DNA of 64,000 nt from an uncultured Lachnospiraceae bacterium (GTDB taxonomy: Bacteria > Bacillota > Clostridia > Lachnospirales > Lachnospiraceae): NCBI GenBank assembly GCA_902779305.1, contig CACZBD010000004.1, positions 62,001 through 126,000 on the forward strand, in the 5' to 3' direction. The position numbers and the translations under genes were made by a program. Positions 18,170 through 27,217 of the stretch are shown here, one piece after another; position 1 is the first letter of the stretch; each line of letters starts with the position of its first letter. A model generated the notes under the pieces. That model made no database searches. It was not told the DNA's origin and saw nothing but the letters and a program-made list of their open reading frames with translations.

Positions 18170-19138
18170 ATGTCATTAGTAACAACTACCGAAATGTTTA
18201 AGAAAGCATATGACGGCGGATATGCAGTCGGCGCTTTCAATGTAAACAACATGGAGATCGTACAGGGCATCACCGAGGCAGCAGGCGAACTGAAGAGCCC
18301 GGTCATTCTGCAGGTTTCCAAAGGCGCGCGTGCATACGCAAACCACACATACCTTGTAAAACTGGTTGAAGCAGCCGTTCAGGAGAATCCTGAGATCCCC
18401 ATCGCGCTGCATCTTGATCACGGCGATACATTCGAGCTTTGCAAATCCTGTATCGACGGCGGATTTACTTCCGTTATGATCGATGCTTCCTCCAAGTCTT
18501 TTGAGGACAACATCGCGCTGACCAAGCAGGTTGTGGAATATGCACATGCAAACGGTGTTGTTGTGGAAGCTGAGCTTGGCACACTTGCCGGTATCGAGGA
18601 CGAAGTTGTTGTGGAAGCAGGCCATGAGAGCTACACACGTCCGGAAGAAGTTGAGGAATTCGTTGACAAGACAGGCTGCGATTCCCTTGCGATCGCCATC
18701 GGAACAAGCCATGGCGCATACAAGTTCACGGCTGAGCAGTGCACGAGAAACGCTGACGGCATTCTGGTTCCGCCCCCGCTTCGTTTCGACGTACTCGAAG
18801 AGTGCATCAAGCGTCTGCCGGGCTTCCCGATCGTTCTGCACGGTTCTTCTTCCGTTCCGCAGGAATTCGTGAAGATGGTCAACCAGTACGGCGGCAATAT
18901 GCCGGATGCAGTCGGTATCCCCGAGGAGCAGTTAAGACAGGCTGCAAAACTTGCCGTATGTAAGATCAATATCGACTCCGATATCCGTCTTGCAATGACC
19001 GGTAATATCCGTAAGTACTTCGCAGAGCATCCCGATCATTTCGATCCGCGCCAGTACTTAAAGCCCGCCCGTCAGGCCGTAAAGGATATGGTAGCGCACA
19101 AGATCAAATATGTTTTAGGTTCCGACGGAAAAGCCTGA
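18170..19138 (+). CDS. fba: Class II fructose-bisphosphate aldolase
   Basis: This 322-residue zinc-dependent aldolase cleaves fructose 1,6-bisphosphate in glycolysis. Visible signatures are AGAFNVNNME near the N-terminus, the zinc-binding HLDHGD, EAELGTLAG, the second zinc region SHGAYKF, and the phosphate-binding VLHGSSSVP and INIDSD. Codon choice is strongly biased, as expected for a highly expressed glycolytic gene. It has its own promoter and terminator and is probably monocistronic. A tagatose-bisphosphate-type substrate cannot be excluded, but fba is the simplest call. Confidence 0.95.
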   Translation: MSLVTTTEMFKKAYDGGYAVGAFNVNNMEIVQGITEAAGELKSPVILQVSKGARAYANHTYLVKLVEAAVQENPEIPIALHLDHGDTFELCKSCIDGGFTSVMIDASSKSFEDNIALTKQVVEYAHANGVVVEAELGTLAGIEDEVVVEAGHESYTRPEEVEEFVDKTGCDSLAIAIGTSHGAYKFTAEQCTRNADGILVPPPLRFDVLEECIKRLPGFPIVLHGSSSVPQEFVKMVNQYGGNMPDAVGIPEEQLRQAAKLAVCKINIDSDIRLAMTGNIRKYFAEHPDHFDPRQYLKPARQAVKDMVAHKIKYVLGSDGKA

Positions 19139-19179
19139 GGCATAATCACTTGAGATATTTATTCAAATAAGATAAAATA

Positions 19180-19214
19180 AGACTGTTATGTTGTTTACAT
19201 GACAGTCTTTTTTT
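19180..19214 (+). terminator. Rho-independent terminator of fba
   Basis: An 11-bp stem (AGACTGTTATG at 19180-19190, CATGACAGTCT at 19198-19208, one G-U pair) has a 7-base loop and is followed by a run of T residues. Confidence 0.9.
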
Positions 19215-19215
19215 G

Positions 19216-19320
19216 CGCGATAAGGACGTCAAGCGGGCGCTGTGCTTGCACAAGCGCACATTTGACGGCTAACGCGACAATCGAGCATTTCTTGTGCTCG
19301 GTTACGGCTGTCAGGAAATG
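19216..19320 (+). other. Structured noncoding leader of unknown role
   Basis: Nested inverted repeats are visible: GTCAA at 19230 with TTGAC near 19262, an inner TGTGC/GCACA-type pair around 19241-19261, and a separate CGAGCA/TGCTCG hairpin around 19282-19300. The stretch precedes the membrane-anchored protein at 19333. It could be a regulated leader. No known riboswitch class was recognised. Confidence 0.35.
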
Positions 19321-19332
19321 GGAATCTGAATC

Positions 19333-19977
19333 ATGAAAAAAGCAGTCAAGATCGTGCTTGGAGTATTGGGAGCGTTGGGCTTGGGCCTGATCGGTCTCAT
19401 TTTGGCATGCCATTTTAAGCCCGGTCTTTCGGATGCCATCGCCGATAAACTGTATAAAAACCGCAGTAAGACCGAAGCGCAGGCAACCTTGAGCGAAGAA
19501 GAGGAAGCGGAGCTTGACCGGATCACGCCGGATGATCTTGCCGGGAACGGATCCGGCGAAGAGGAGTCTGCTGCGGATCCGGAAGAGGTATCGGACCTGC
19601 CCGGACCGGACGAACCGCAGAGCGCAGAAGAGCCGGCGGAGGAGCCTGCGGAAGAAGCCGCACCGCCCGCACCGTTAAAAACCCTTGCGGACTACGGACT
19701 GAGCCAGGAGAACGTGCTGAACAATATCGACGAATATTTTGATGACTGCTACGAACAGCTTTCCGCCGCAAAAGGAAACGATACTTCTTTTTATAATGTC
19801 ATGCGCGATTCGATGCTGGGACAGAAGGTCCTGCAGAGTTATGATGACGAAAGCTACCGGGAAGGCTTCATGAACAAATTCATGGATGATTATAAAGTCG
19901 AATCCTGCGGCTGGAGTATCGACGAGGAAGAGCTGGAAGGCGGCTATATCCTGGTCAAGCACACCTTTACCAGATAA
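19333..19977 (+). CDS. Membrane-anchored acidic protein of unknown function
   Basis: This 214-residue protein has one N-terminal hydrophobic segment (residues 6-26, Gly/Leu-rich), then an acidic Pro/Glu linker (about 50-115, with EEPAEEPAEEAAPPAP), then a globular C-terminal domain of about 95 residues (LADYGLSQENVLNNIDEYFDDC onward). The anchor plus low-complexity linker suggests the C-terminal domain sits outside the membrane. I do not recognise that domain. It is followed by pncB after 49 bases, with no terminator between. Confidence 0.75.
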   Translation: MKKAVKIVLGVLGALGLGLIGLILACHFKPGLSDAIADKLYKNRSKTEAQATLSEEEEAELDRITPDDLAGNGSGEEESAADPEEVSDLPGPDEPQSAEEPAEEPAEEAAPPAPLKTLADYGLSQENVLNNIDEYFDDCYEQLSAAKGNDTSFYNVMRDSMLGQKVLQSYDDESYREGFMNKFMDDYKVESCGWSIDEEELEGGYILVKHTFTR

Positions 19978-20026
19978 CGACAACACCTGAAAGATCCGGG
20001 ATGCCCGGAGAGCAGAGGAGAACAAA

Positions 20027-21478
20027 ATGTATTACGACAACCTGACACTGCTGACGGACCTGTATGAACTGACCATGATGCAGGGCTATTTTAAAAATCA
20101 GAACCGGAATCAGACGGTGATCTTCGATATGTTCTACCGTACCAATCCGCTCGAGAGCGGCTATGCCATTGCCGCAGGACTCGAGCAGCTCATCGAATAC
20201 ATCAACGGACTGCATTTTGAGGCCAAGGATATCGAGTATCTGCGCTCGCTTCACATCTTTGACGAGGATTTCCTCGACTATCTGAAGGATTTTCATTTTT
20301 CCGGCAATATCTATTCCATCCCGGAAGGGACCGTGATCTTCCCGAGAGAACCGATCGTCAAAGTCATCGCACCGATCATGGAAGCGCAGCTCGTGGAAAC
20401 AGCGATCTTAAATATTATCAATCACCAGAGCCTGATCGCCACCAAGACCGCGCGCGTGTGCTATGCGGCAAGAGGGGACGGGATCATGGAGTTCGGTTTA
20501 AGGCGCGCACAGGGACCGGATGCCGGCATTTACGGCGCCAGAGCGGCGATGATCGGCGGCTGCATCGGAACCAGTAACGTTCTCTGCGGACAGATGTTTG
20601 ACGTGCCGGTCAAGGGAACGCACGCGCACAGCTGGATCATGAGTTTTCCGGATGAATACACGGCGTTTAAGGCCTATGCGGACATCTACCCTTCCGCCTG
20701 CATTCTGCTGGTGGATACCTATGATACGTTAAAATCAGGTGTGCCGAATGCGATCCGCGTCTTTACGGAAATGCGGGAAGCGGGCATTCCGCTGACCTTC
20801 TACGGGATCCGCATGGACAGCGGCGACCTGGCTTACCTTTCCAAGAAAGTCCGTAAGATGCTGGACGATGCGGGATTCCCCGATGCGGTGATCTCTGCAA
20901 GCAACGATCTGGATGAGTTTTTGATCGATTCCCTGAAGGCGCAGGGTGCAACGATCACAAGCTGGGGCGTCGGCACCAACCTGATCACTTCCAAAGACTG
21001 GCCGGCGTTCGGCGGCGTTTACAAACTGGCGGCGATACAGGGACCGGACGGGAAGTTCATTCCCAAGATCAAACTTTCGGAAAATACGGAAAAAGTTACG
21101 AACCCCGGAAATAAGAAGATCTACAGGATCTATGAAAAGGATTCCGGAAAGATCAAAGCGGACCTGATCTGCTTAGAAGATGAGGTGTTCACGGAAGATA
21201 AGCACATTCTGCTGTTTGATCCCGCGGAACCCTGGAAAAAGACGACACTGCAGCCCGGTGAATTCACGTTGCGCGAACTGATGGTTCCCGTTTTTGTGGA
21301 CGGAAAATGCGTATACGAATCCCCGAAAGTCATGGAGATCCGCGATTACTGCGCTCGTGAGCTGGATACGCTTTGGGAAGAGACCAGGCGTCTAGTCAAT
21401 CCGCATAAGGTATTTGTGGATCTGTCGCCGAGACTGTATGACATCAAGATCTCGCTTTTGGATGAGATGAGTAAATAA
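20027..21478 (+). CDS. pncB: Nicotinate phosphoribosyltransferase
   Basis: This 483-residue enzyme converts nicotinate and PRPP to nicotinate mononucleotide in NAD salvage. Key signatures are LLTDLYELTMMQGYF at the N-terminus, FGLRRAQGPDAG, the GTHAHSWIMSF motif and RMDSGDLAYLSKK, all characteristic of the long NAPRTase form. AGAGGAG is spaced for the ATG at 20027. It precedes ileS by 49 bases, with no terminator or T-box leader in the gap, so the two may be co-transcribed. Confidence 0.96.
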   Translation: MYYDNLTLLTDLYELTMMQGYFKNQNRNQTVIFDMFYRTNPLESGYAIAAGLEQLIEYINGLHFEAKDIEYLRSLHIFDEDFLDYLKDFHFSGNIYSIPEGTVIFPREPIVKVIAPIMEAQLVETAILNIINHQSLIATKTARVCYAARGDGIMEFGLRRAQGPDAGIYGARAAMIGGCIGTSNVLCGQMFDVPVKGTHAHSWIMSFPDEYTAFKAYADIYPSACILLVDTYDTLKSGVPNAIRVFTEMREAGIPLTFYGIRMDSGDLAYLSKKVRKMLDDAGFPDAVISASNDLDEFLIDSLKAQGATITSWGVGTNLITSKDWPAFGGVYKLAAIQGPDGKFIPKIKLSENTEKVTNPGNKKIYRIYEKDSGKIKADLICLEDEVFTEDKHILLFDPAEPWKKTTLQPGEFTLRELMVPVFVDGKCVYESPKVMEIRDYCARELDTLWEETRRLVNPHKVFVDLSPRLYDIKISLLDEMSK

Positions 21479-21527
21479 GATTATTTTGCGGGCGTGACGA
21501 GAAAGCGTTTGCAAAGAGGAGGATAAG

Positions 21528-24500
21528 ATGTACAAAAAAGTATCAACGGATCTGGGATTTGTCGACCGCGAGAAGCAGGTCGAACAGTTCTGGAAGGACA
21601 ACGAGATCTTTAGGAAGAGCATGGAGCAGCGGAAAGGCGGCCCGACCTATACGTTCTATGACGGCCCGCCGACGGCGAACGGGAAACCGCACATCGGTCA
21701 TGTTTTAACTCGCGTGATCAAGGATATGATCCCCAGATACCGTACCATGAAGGGGTACATGGTTCCCAGAAAGGCAGGATGGGATACTCACGGTCTGCCG
21801 GTGGAACTGGAAGTGGAAAAGGCACTTGGTCTTGACGGCAAGGAACAGATCGAGGAATACGGTCTGGATCCGTTTATTTCCAAATGTAAGGAAAGTGTCT
21901 GGAAATACAAAGGCATGTGGGAGGATTTCTCCGCAACCGTCGGTTTCTGGGCGGACATGGATGATCCTTACGTAACGTATCATGATGATTTTATCGAGTC
22001 CGAATGGTGGGCCTTAAAGCAGATCTGGGAAAAGGGACTGCTCTACAAGGGCTTTAAGATCGTTCCTTACTGCCCGCGCTGTGGCACCCCGCTTTCTTCC
22101 CATGAAGTTGCACAGGGGTATAAGACATTAAAAGAGCGCACCGCGATCGTCAGATTTAAGGTCAAAGACGAGGATGCGTATTTCCTGGCATGGACCACAA
22201 CGCCCTGGACGCTGCCCTCCAATATCGCGCTCTGCGTGAATCCGGAGGAAACCTATATCAAAGTCAAAGCGGCGGATGGTATGGTCTACTATCTGGCTGA
22301 AGCTCTTGCCGATCAGGTGCTTGGCGGTATCGAGCGCGAAGAAGGCGTTCCCGCTTACGAAGTGCTTGCGTCCTGCAAGGGAAAAGATCTGGAATACCGG
22401 GAATACGAGCCCTTATATCAATGCGCGGCCGATGAAGTGGCAAAGCAGCATAAGAAGGGCTTTATCGTTTATGTTGATGACTATGTAACCATGTCGGACG
22501 GTACCGGCATCGTTCACCAGGCGCCTGCTTTCGGTGAAGATGATGCCCGTGTCGGCCGCAAGTATGATGCCGCATTTGTGCAGATGGTGGATGAACGCGG
22601 CGTCATGAAAGACTGCACGCCTTTTGCGGGCATGAGATGCAAACCGACCGAAGAAGAGAAGAAGGCCGGCGCGATCGACTGCGATAAGGAAGTGCTGATC
22701 GATCTGGACAAGCGCGGTCTTCTGTTTGGCGCGCCCAAGATGGAACATGACTATCCGCACTGCTGGAGATGTGATACGCCGCTTCTTTACTATGCGAGAG
22801 AATCCTGGTTCATCAAAATGACGGAAGTCAAAGAGGATCTGATCCGCAACAACAATACGATCAACTGGATCCCGGAATCCATCGGCAAGGGAAGATTCGG
22901 GGACTGGCTGGAGAACATTCAGGACTGGGGCATTTCCAGGAACCGTTACTGGGGCACCCCGTTAAATGTGTGGGTCTGCGAGTGCGGACACATGCACGCG
23001 ATCGGATCGAGAGAGGAATTAAAGGATCTGTCCGGAAGAGAGGATGCCCTGACGGTTGAACTGCACAGGCCGTATATCGATGAATTCACGATCAAATGTG
23101 AAAAGTGCGGCAAGCAGATGTGCAGAGTGCCGGAAGTCATTGACTGCTGGTTCGATTCCGGTGCCATGCCGTTTGCGCAGCATCATTATCCGTTTGAAAA
23201 TCAGGATCTGTTCAAGGAACAGTTCCCGGCACAGTTCATTTCCGAGGCGGTCGACCAGACCAGAGGCTGGTTCTATTCCCTGCTTGCGGAGTCAACGCTT
23301 CTGTTCAACAAGGCGCCTTACGAAAACGTCATCGTTCTCGGCCACGTACAGGATGAAAACGGCCAGAAGATGAGTAAGAGTAAAGGCAATGCGGTTGATC
23401 CGTTTGATGCGCTCGCAACTTACGGCGCGGATGCGATCCGCTGGTATTTCTATATCAATTCGGCGCCCTGGCTTCCGAACCGCTTCCACGGCAAAGCAGT
23501 CATGGAAGGACAGCGCAAGTTCATGGGCACGCTGTGGAATACCTATGCATTCTTCATCCTTTATGCGAATATCGATCAGTTTGATGCCACAAAATACAAA
23601 CTGGAATATGACAAACTGTCCGTTATGGACAAATGGATCCTTTCGAGACTCCAGACGGCGATCCGCGAGGTGGACGAAGACCTTGACAACTACAGGATCC
23701 CGGAGGCCGCAAGGGCTCTGGAAAGTTTTGTCGACGATCTCTCCAACTGGTATGTCCGCAGATGCCGCGAGCGTTTCTGGGCAAAAGGCATGGAGCAGGA
23801 CAAGATCAATGCCTATATGACTTTATATACGGCGCTTTTGGAGATCAGCAAGGCGGCAGCGCCGATGGTTCCGTTCATCACGGAAGAGATCTATCAGAAT
23901 CTGGTGCGCTCTGTGGACACAAACGCTCCCGAATCCATTCATCTGTGTGATTTTCCCGTTGCAAACGATGCATGGATCGACAGGGAACTTGAGGAGAATA
24001 TGGATGCGGTCTTAAAGATCGTTGTGATGGGACGCGCAGCAAGAAACAACGCTGCGATCAAGAACAGGCAGCCGATCGCCAAGATGTTCATCAAATCCGA
24101 GCATACTTTATCCGAATTCTTCAAGGAGATCATCGAGGACGAACTGAACGTTAAGGATGTGCTCTTCACGGATGACGTCAGATCCTTCACAAGCTATACG
24201 TTTAAACCGCAGCTTAAGACGGTCGGACCCAAATACGGAAAGCTGCTCGGCGGTATTCAGAAAGAGCTGGCGGGACTTGACGGAAACGAAGCGATGGATA
24301 AGCTGAACGAAACCGGATCGCTTGATTTTGACGTAAACGGCGAGGCCGTGAAGCTTACAAAAGACGATCTGCTGATCGAAATGACACAGAAGGAAGGCTA
24401 TATTTCCGAAAATGACAATGTCATGACCGTTGTGCTTGACACAAACCTGACCGAAGAACTCATCGAAGAGGGCTTTGTCTATGAACTGATCTCCAAGATC

Positions 24501-24716
24501 CAGACAATGCGTAAAGATGCGGACTTTGAGGTCATGGACCATATTCTGGTATCCTTAAACGGAAATGAGAAGCTTTCCGGGATCGTTAAGAAGAACGAGG
24601 ATGCGATCGCGCAGAAGGTGCTGGCCGACGGCATCACGTCAGGGACAGATTACGGGATCAGCAAGGAATGGAATGTAAACGGTGAGAAGGTAACAATTTC
24701 TCTGCAGAAGTCATAG
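21528..24716 (+). CDS. ileS: Isoleucyl-tRNA synthetase
   Basis: This 1062-residue class I synthetase charges tRNA-Ile. It has HIGH at residues 55-58 (in GKPHIGHVL), the long editing insert with TTTPWTLPSN, KMSKSKGN near 614, and a C-terminal anticodon-binding region. Length and the GLPVELEVEKALG segment match the eukaryote-like IleS type common in Clostridia, which is often associated with mupirocin tolerance; that phenotype is only a family-based expectation. The short upstream gap has no T-box, which is notable because many Firmicute ileS genes have one. Confidence 0.97.
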   Translation: MYKKVSTDLGFVDREKQVEQFWKDNEIFRKSMEQRKGGPTYTFYDGPPTANGKPHIGHVLTRVIKDMIPRYRTMKGYMVPRKAGWDTHGLPVELEVEKALGLDGKEQIEEYGLDPFISKCKESVWKYKGMWEDFSATVGFWADMDDPYVTYHDDFIESEWWALKQIWEKGLLYKGFKIVPYCPRCGTPLSSHEVAQGYKTLKERTAIVRFKVKDEDAYFLAWTTTPWTLPSNIALCVNPEETYIKVKAADGMVYYLAEALADQVLGGIEREEGVPAYEVLASCKGKDLEYREYEPLYQCAADEVAKQHKKGFIVYVDDYVTMSDGTGIVHQAPAFGEDDARVGRKYDAAFVQMVDERGVMKDCTPFAGMRCKPTEEEKKAGAIDCDKEVLIDLDKRGLLFGAPKMEHDYPHCWRCDTPLLYYARESWFIKMTEVKEDLIRNNNTINWIPESIGKGRFGDWLENIQDWGISRNRYWGTPLNVWVCECGHMHAIGSREELKDLSGREDALTVELHRPYIDEFTIKCEKCGKQMCRVPEVIDCWFDSGAMPFAQHHYPFENQDLFKEQFPAQFISEAVDQTRGWFYSLLAESTLLFNKAPYENVIVLGHVQDENGQKMSKSKGNAVDPFDALATYGADAIRWYFYINSAPWLPNRFHGKAVMEGQRKFMGTLWNTYAFFILYANIDQFDATKYKLEYDKLSVMDKWILSRLQTAIREVDEDLDNYRIPEAARALESFVDDLSNWYVRRCRERFWAKGMEQDKINAYMTLYTALLEISKAAAPMVPFITEEIYQNLVRSVDTNAPESIHLCDFPVANDAWIDRELEENMDAVLKIVVMGRAARNNAAIKNRQPIAKMFIKSEHTLSEFFKEIIEDELNVKDVLFTDDVRSFTSYTFKPQLKTVGPKYGKLLGGIQKELAGLDGNEAMDKLNETGSLDFDVNGEAVKLTKDDLLIEMTQKEGYISENDNVMTVVLDTNLTEELIEEGFVYELISKIQTMRKDADFEVMDHILVSLNGNEKLSGIVKKNEDAIAQKVLADGITSGTDYGISKEWNVNGEKVTISLQKS

Positions 24717-24750
24717 GGAAGGAAATAAATAAATTATGAGGAGGCTCAAA

Positions 24751-27198
24751 GTGATCAAATTCAAAACCGGGTTCAACAAGGAAGCATTTAAGAACGAGGT
24801 AAAGGAAAACACCAAACTGCTTTACCGCAAAACGATCGAAGAGGCAACGCCGCATCAGATCTACATGGCGCTCTGCTATACGGTCAAGGACGAGATCATC
24901 GAAAACTGGATGAAGACCCAGAAACTGTACGAGGAAAATGATCCGAAGACCGTGTACTACCTGTCCATGGAATTTCTGATGGGAAGACTGATGGGCAACA
25001 GCCTGATCAACCTCTGCGAGTACAAGGATGTCGCCAAGGCCATGAAGGAGCTGGGCTGCGACCTGAATGAACTGGAAAATGAAGAACGCGATCCGGCGCT
25101 GGGGAACGGCGGTCTGGGCAGACTGGCGGCTTGTTTCCTGGATTCGCTCGCAACGCTCGGCTACAGCGCTTACGGCTGCGGGATCCGTTATCACTACGGA
25201 ATGTTCCGTCAGGAGATCCGGGACGGCTTCCAGGTCGAGGTACCGGATAACTGGCTGAAGGACGGCTATCCGTTTGAACTGAGAAGATCCGAATATGCCA
25301 AGACCGTAAAATTCGGCGGAAATATCCGCGTGGATGTGGATGAGAACGGCAGAAACCATTTCTCGCAGGAGAATTACCAGTCCGTACAGGCGATCCCGTA
25401 TGACCTTCCGGTCGTCGGCTACGGCAACGGCATCGTAAATACCTTAAGGATCTGGGATGCACAGCCGATCGAAGTCTTCCAGCTGGATTCCTTTGATAAA
25501 GGCGATTACCGCAAAGCGGTCGAACAGGAAAACCTGGCAAGAAATATCTGTGAGGTCCTCTATCCGAACGATAATCACTATGCCGGCAAGGAACTGCGTC
25601 TGAAACAGCAGTACTTCTTCATTTCCGCAAGCCTGCAGGAAGCGGTTGAGAAGTATATGCGCAAGCATAAAGACGTCAGAAAACTTCACGAAAAAGTCGT
25701 GTTCCAGATGAATGACACGCATCCCACGGTAGCGGTCGGGGAACTGATGAGGATCCTGATGGACGACTACAACCTCGAGTGGGATGAGGCCTGGAACGTT
25801 GTCACCAAGAGCTGTGCTTATACCAACCATACGATCATGGCGGAGGCGCTTGAAAAATGGCCCATCGAGCTGTTCTCAAGACTGCTTCCCCGTGTATATC
25901 AGATCATCGAAGAGATCAACAGACGCTTTATCGCGCAGATCGAGGAAAAATATCCCGGCGATCAGGACAAGATCCGCAGCATGGCAATCATTTACGACGG
26001 ACAGGTCAAGATGGCGCATCTGGCCATCTGCGCAGGCTTCTCCGTAAACGGTGTTGCAAGACTGCATACGGAAATCTTAAAAGCAAGAGAGCTGAAGGAT
26101 TTCTACGAGATGATGCCGGAGAAATTCAACAACAAGACCAACGGGATCACGCAGCGCCGCTTCCTGCTGCACGGCAACCCGCTGCTGGCCGACTGGGTGA
26201 GCGATCATGTGGGGAATGACTGGATCACCAACCTGGATACGATCAAAAAACTGAAGATGTATGCGGATGATGAGAAGGCGCAGCATGAGTTCATGAACAT
26301 CAAGTACCGAAACAAGGTGCGCCTGGCGGAATACATCATGCAGCACAACGGTGTGGAAGTCGATCCGAGGTCCATCTTTGACGTACAGGTCAAGAGATTG
26401 CATGAATACAAGAGACAGCTGCTGAACATCCTGCACGTGATGTACCTTTACAACGAGTTAAAAGAGCATCCGGAAATGGAGTTCTATCCGCGCACCTTTA
26501 TCTTCGGCGCGAAAGCGGCAGCAGGATATAAGAATGCAAAGCTGACGATCAAGCTGATCAATTCGGTCGCGGACGTGATCAACAATGATGAGAGTATCAA
26601 CGGAAAGCTGAAAGTGATCTTCATCGAGGACTATTGTGTCAGCAATGCGGAGCTTATTTTTGCGGCGGCTGATGTTTCCGAACAGATCAGTACGGCAAGT
26701 AAAGAAGCTTCCGGAACCGGTAACATGAAGTTCATGTTAAACGGCGCGATCACGATCGGCACGATGGACGGTGCCACTGTGGAAATGGTGGAGGAAATGG
26801 GCGAAGAAAATGCCTTTATCTTCGGCCTGTCTTCCGATGAAGTCATTGCTTACGAGAGGAATGGCGGATATGATCCGACCGAGATCTTCAACAATGACCC
26901 GGATATCCGCAAGGTTCTGATGCAGCTGATCAACGGCTTCTATTCACCCAACGATCCGGATCTGTTCAGGGATCTTTACAATTCCCTGCTGAACACGCAG
27001 TGTACGGCAAAAGCAGATACCTATTTCATCCTCAAGGATTTCAAGTCCTATGCGGATGCCCAGAAGAAAGTGGAAGAAGCATACAAGGACGAAAAACGCT
27101 GGGCAAAGATGGCGATCTTAAATGTCGGTTCCGTCGGGAAGTTCTCTTCCGACAGAACGATCCGCGAATATGTGGACGAGATCTGGCATCTTGACTGA
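24751..27198 (+). CDS. glgP: Glycogen/starch phosphorylase
   Basis: This 815-residue GT35 phosphorylase releases glucose 1-phosphate from alpha-glucans. The pyridoxal phosphate lysine is Lys660 in EASGTGNMKFMLNGA. Other signatures are YLSMEFLMGR, GNGGLGRLAACF and RLHEYKRQLLNILH. The start is set to GTG at 24751 because AGGAGG at 24739-24744 is correctly spaced for it, while the ATG at 24736 overlaps this ribosome binding site. It is 34 bases after ileS. No other glycogen gene is nearby. Confidence 0.95.
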   Translation: MIKFKTGFNKEAFKNEVKENTKLLYRKTIEEATPHQIYMALCYTVKDEIIENWMKTQKLYEENDPKTVYYLSMEFLMGRLMGNSLINLCEYKDVAKAMKELGCDLNELENEERDPALGNGGLGRLAACFLDSLATLGYSAYGCGIRYHYGMFRQEIRDGFQVEVPDNWLKDGYPFELRRSEYAKTVKFGGNIRVDVDENGRNHFSQENYQSVQAIPYDLPVVGYGNGIVNTLRIWDAQPIEVFQLDSFDKGDYRKAVEQENLARNICEVLYPNDNHYAGKELRLKQQYFFISASLQEAVEKYMRKHKDVRKLHEKVVFQMNDTHPTVAVGELMRILMDDYNLEWDEAWNVVTKSCAYTNHTIMAEALEKWPIELFSRLLPRVYQIIEEINRRFIAQIEEKYPGDQDKIRSMAIIYDGQVKMAHLAICAGFSVNGVARLHTEILKARELKDFYEMMPEKFNNKTNGITQRRFLLHGNPLLADWVSDHVGNDWITNLDTIKKLKMYADDEKAQHEFMNIKYRNKVRLAEYIMQHNGVEVDPRSIFDVQVKRLHEYKRQLLNILHVMYLYNELKEHPEMEFYPRTFIFGAKAAAGYKNAKLTIKLINSVADVINNDESINGKLKVIFIEDYCVSNAELIFAAADVSEQISTASKEASGTGNMKFMLNGAITIGTMDGATVEMVEEMGEENAFIFGLSSDEVIAYERNGGYDPTEIFNNDPDIRKVLMQLINGFYSPNDPDLFRDLYNSLLNTQCTAKADTYFILKDFKSYADAQKKVEEAYKDEKRWAKMAILNVGSVGKFSSDRTIREYVDEIWHLD

Positions 27199-27217
27199 TG
27201 CTTTTTAAGGAGAAATT

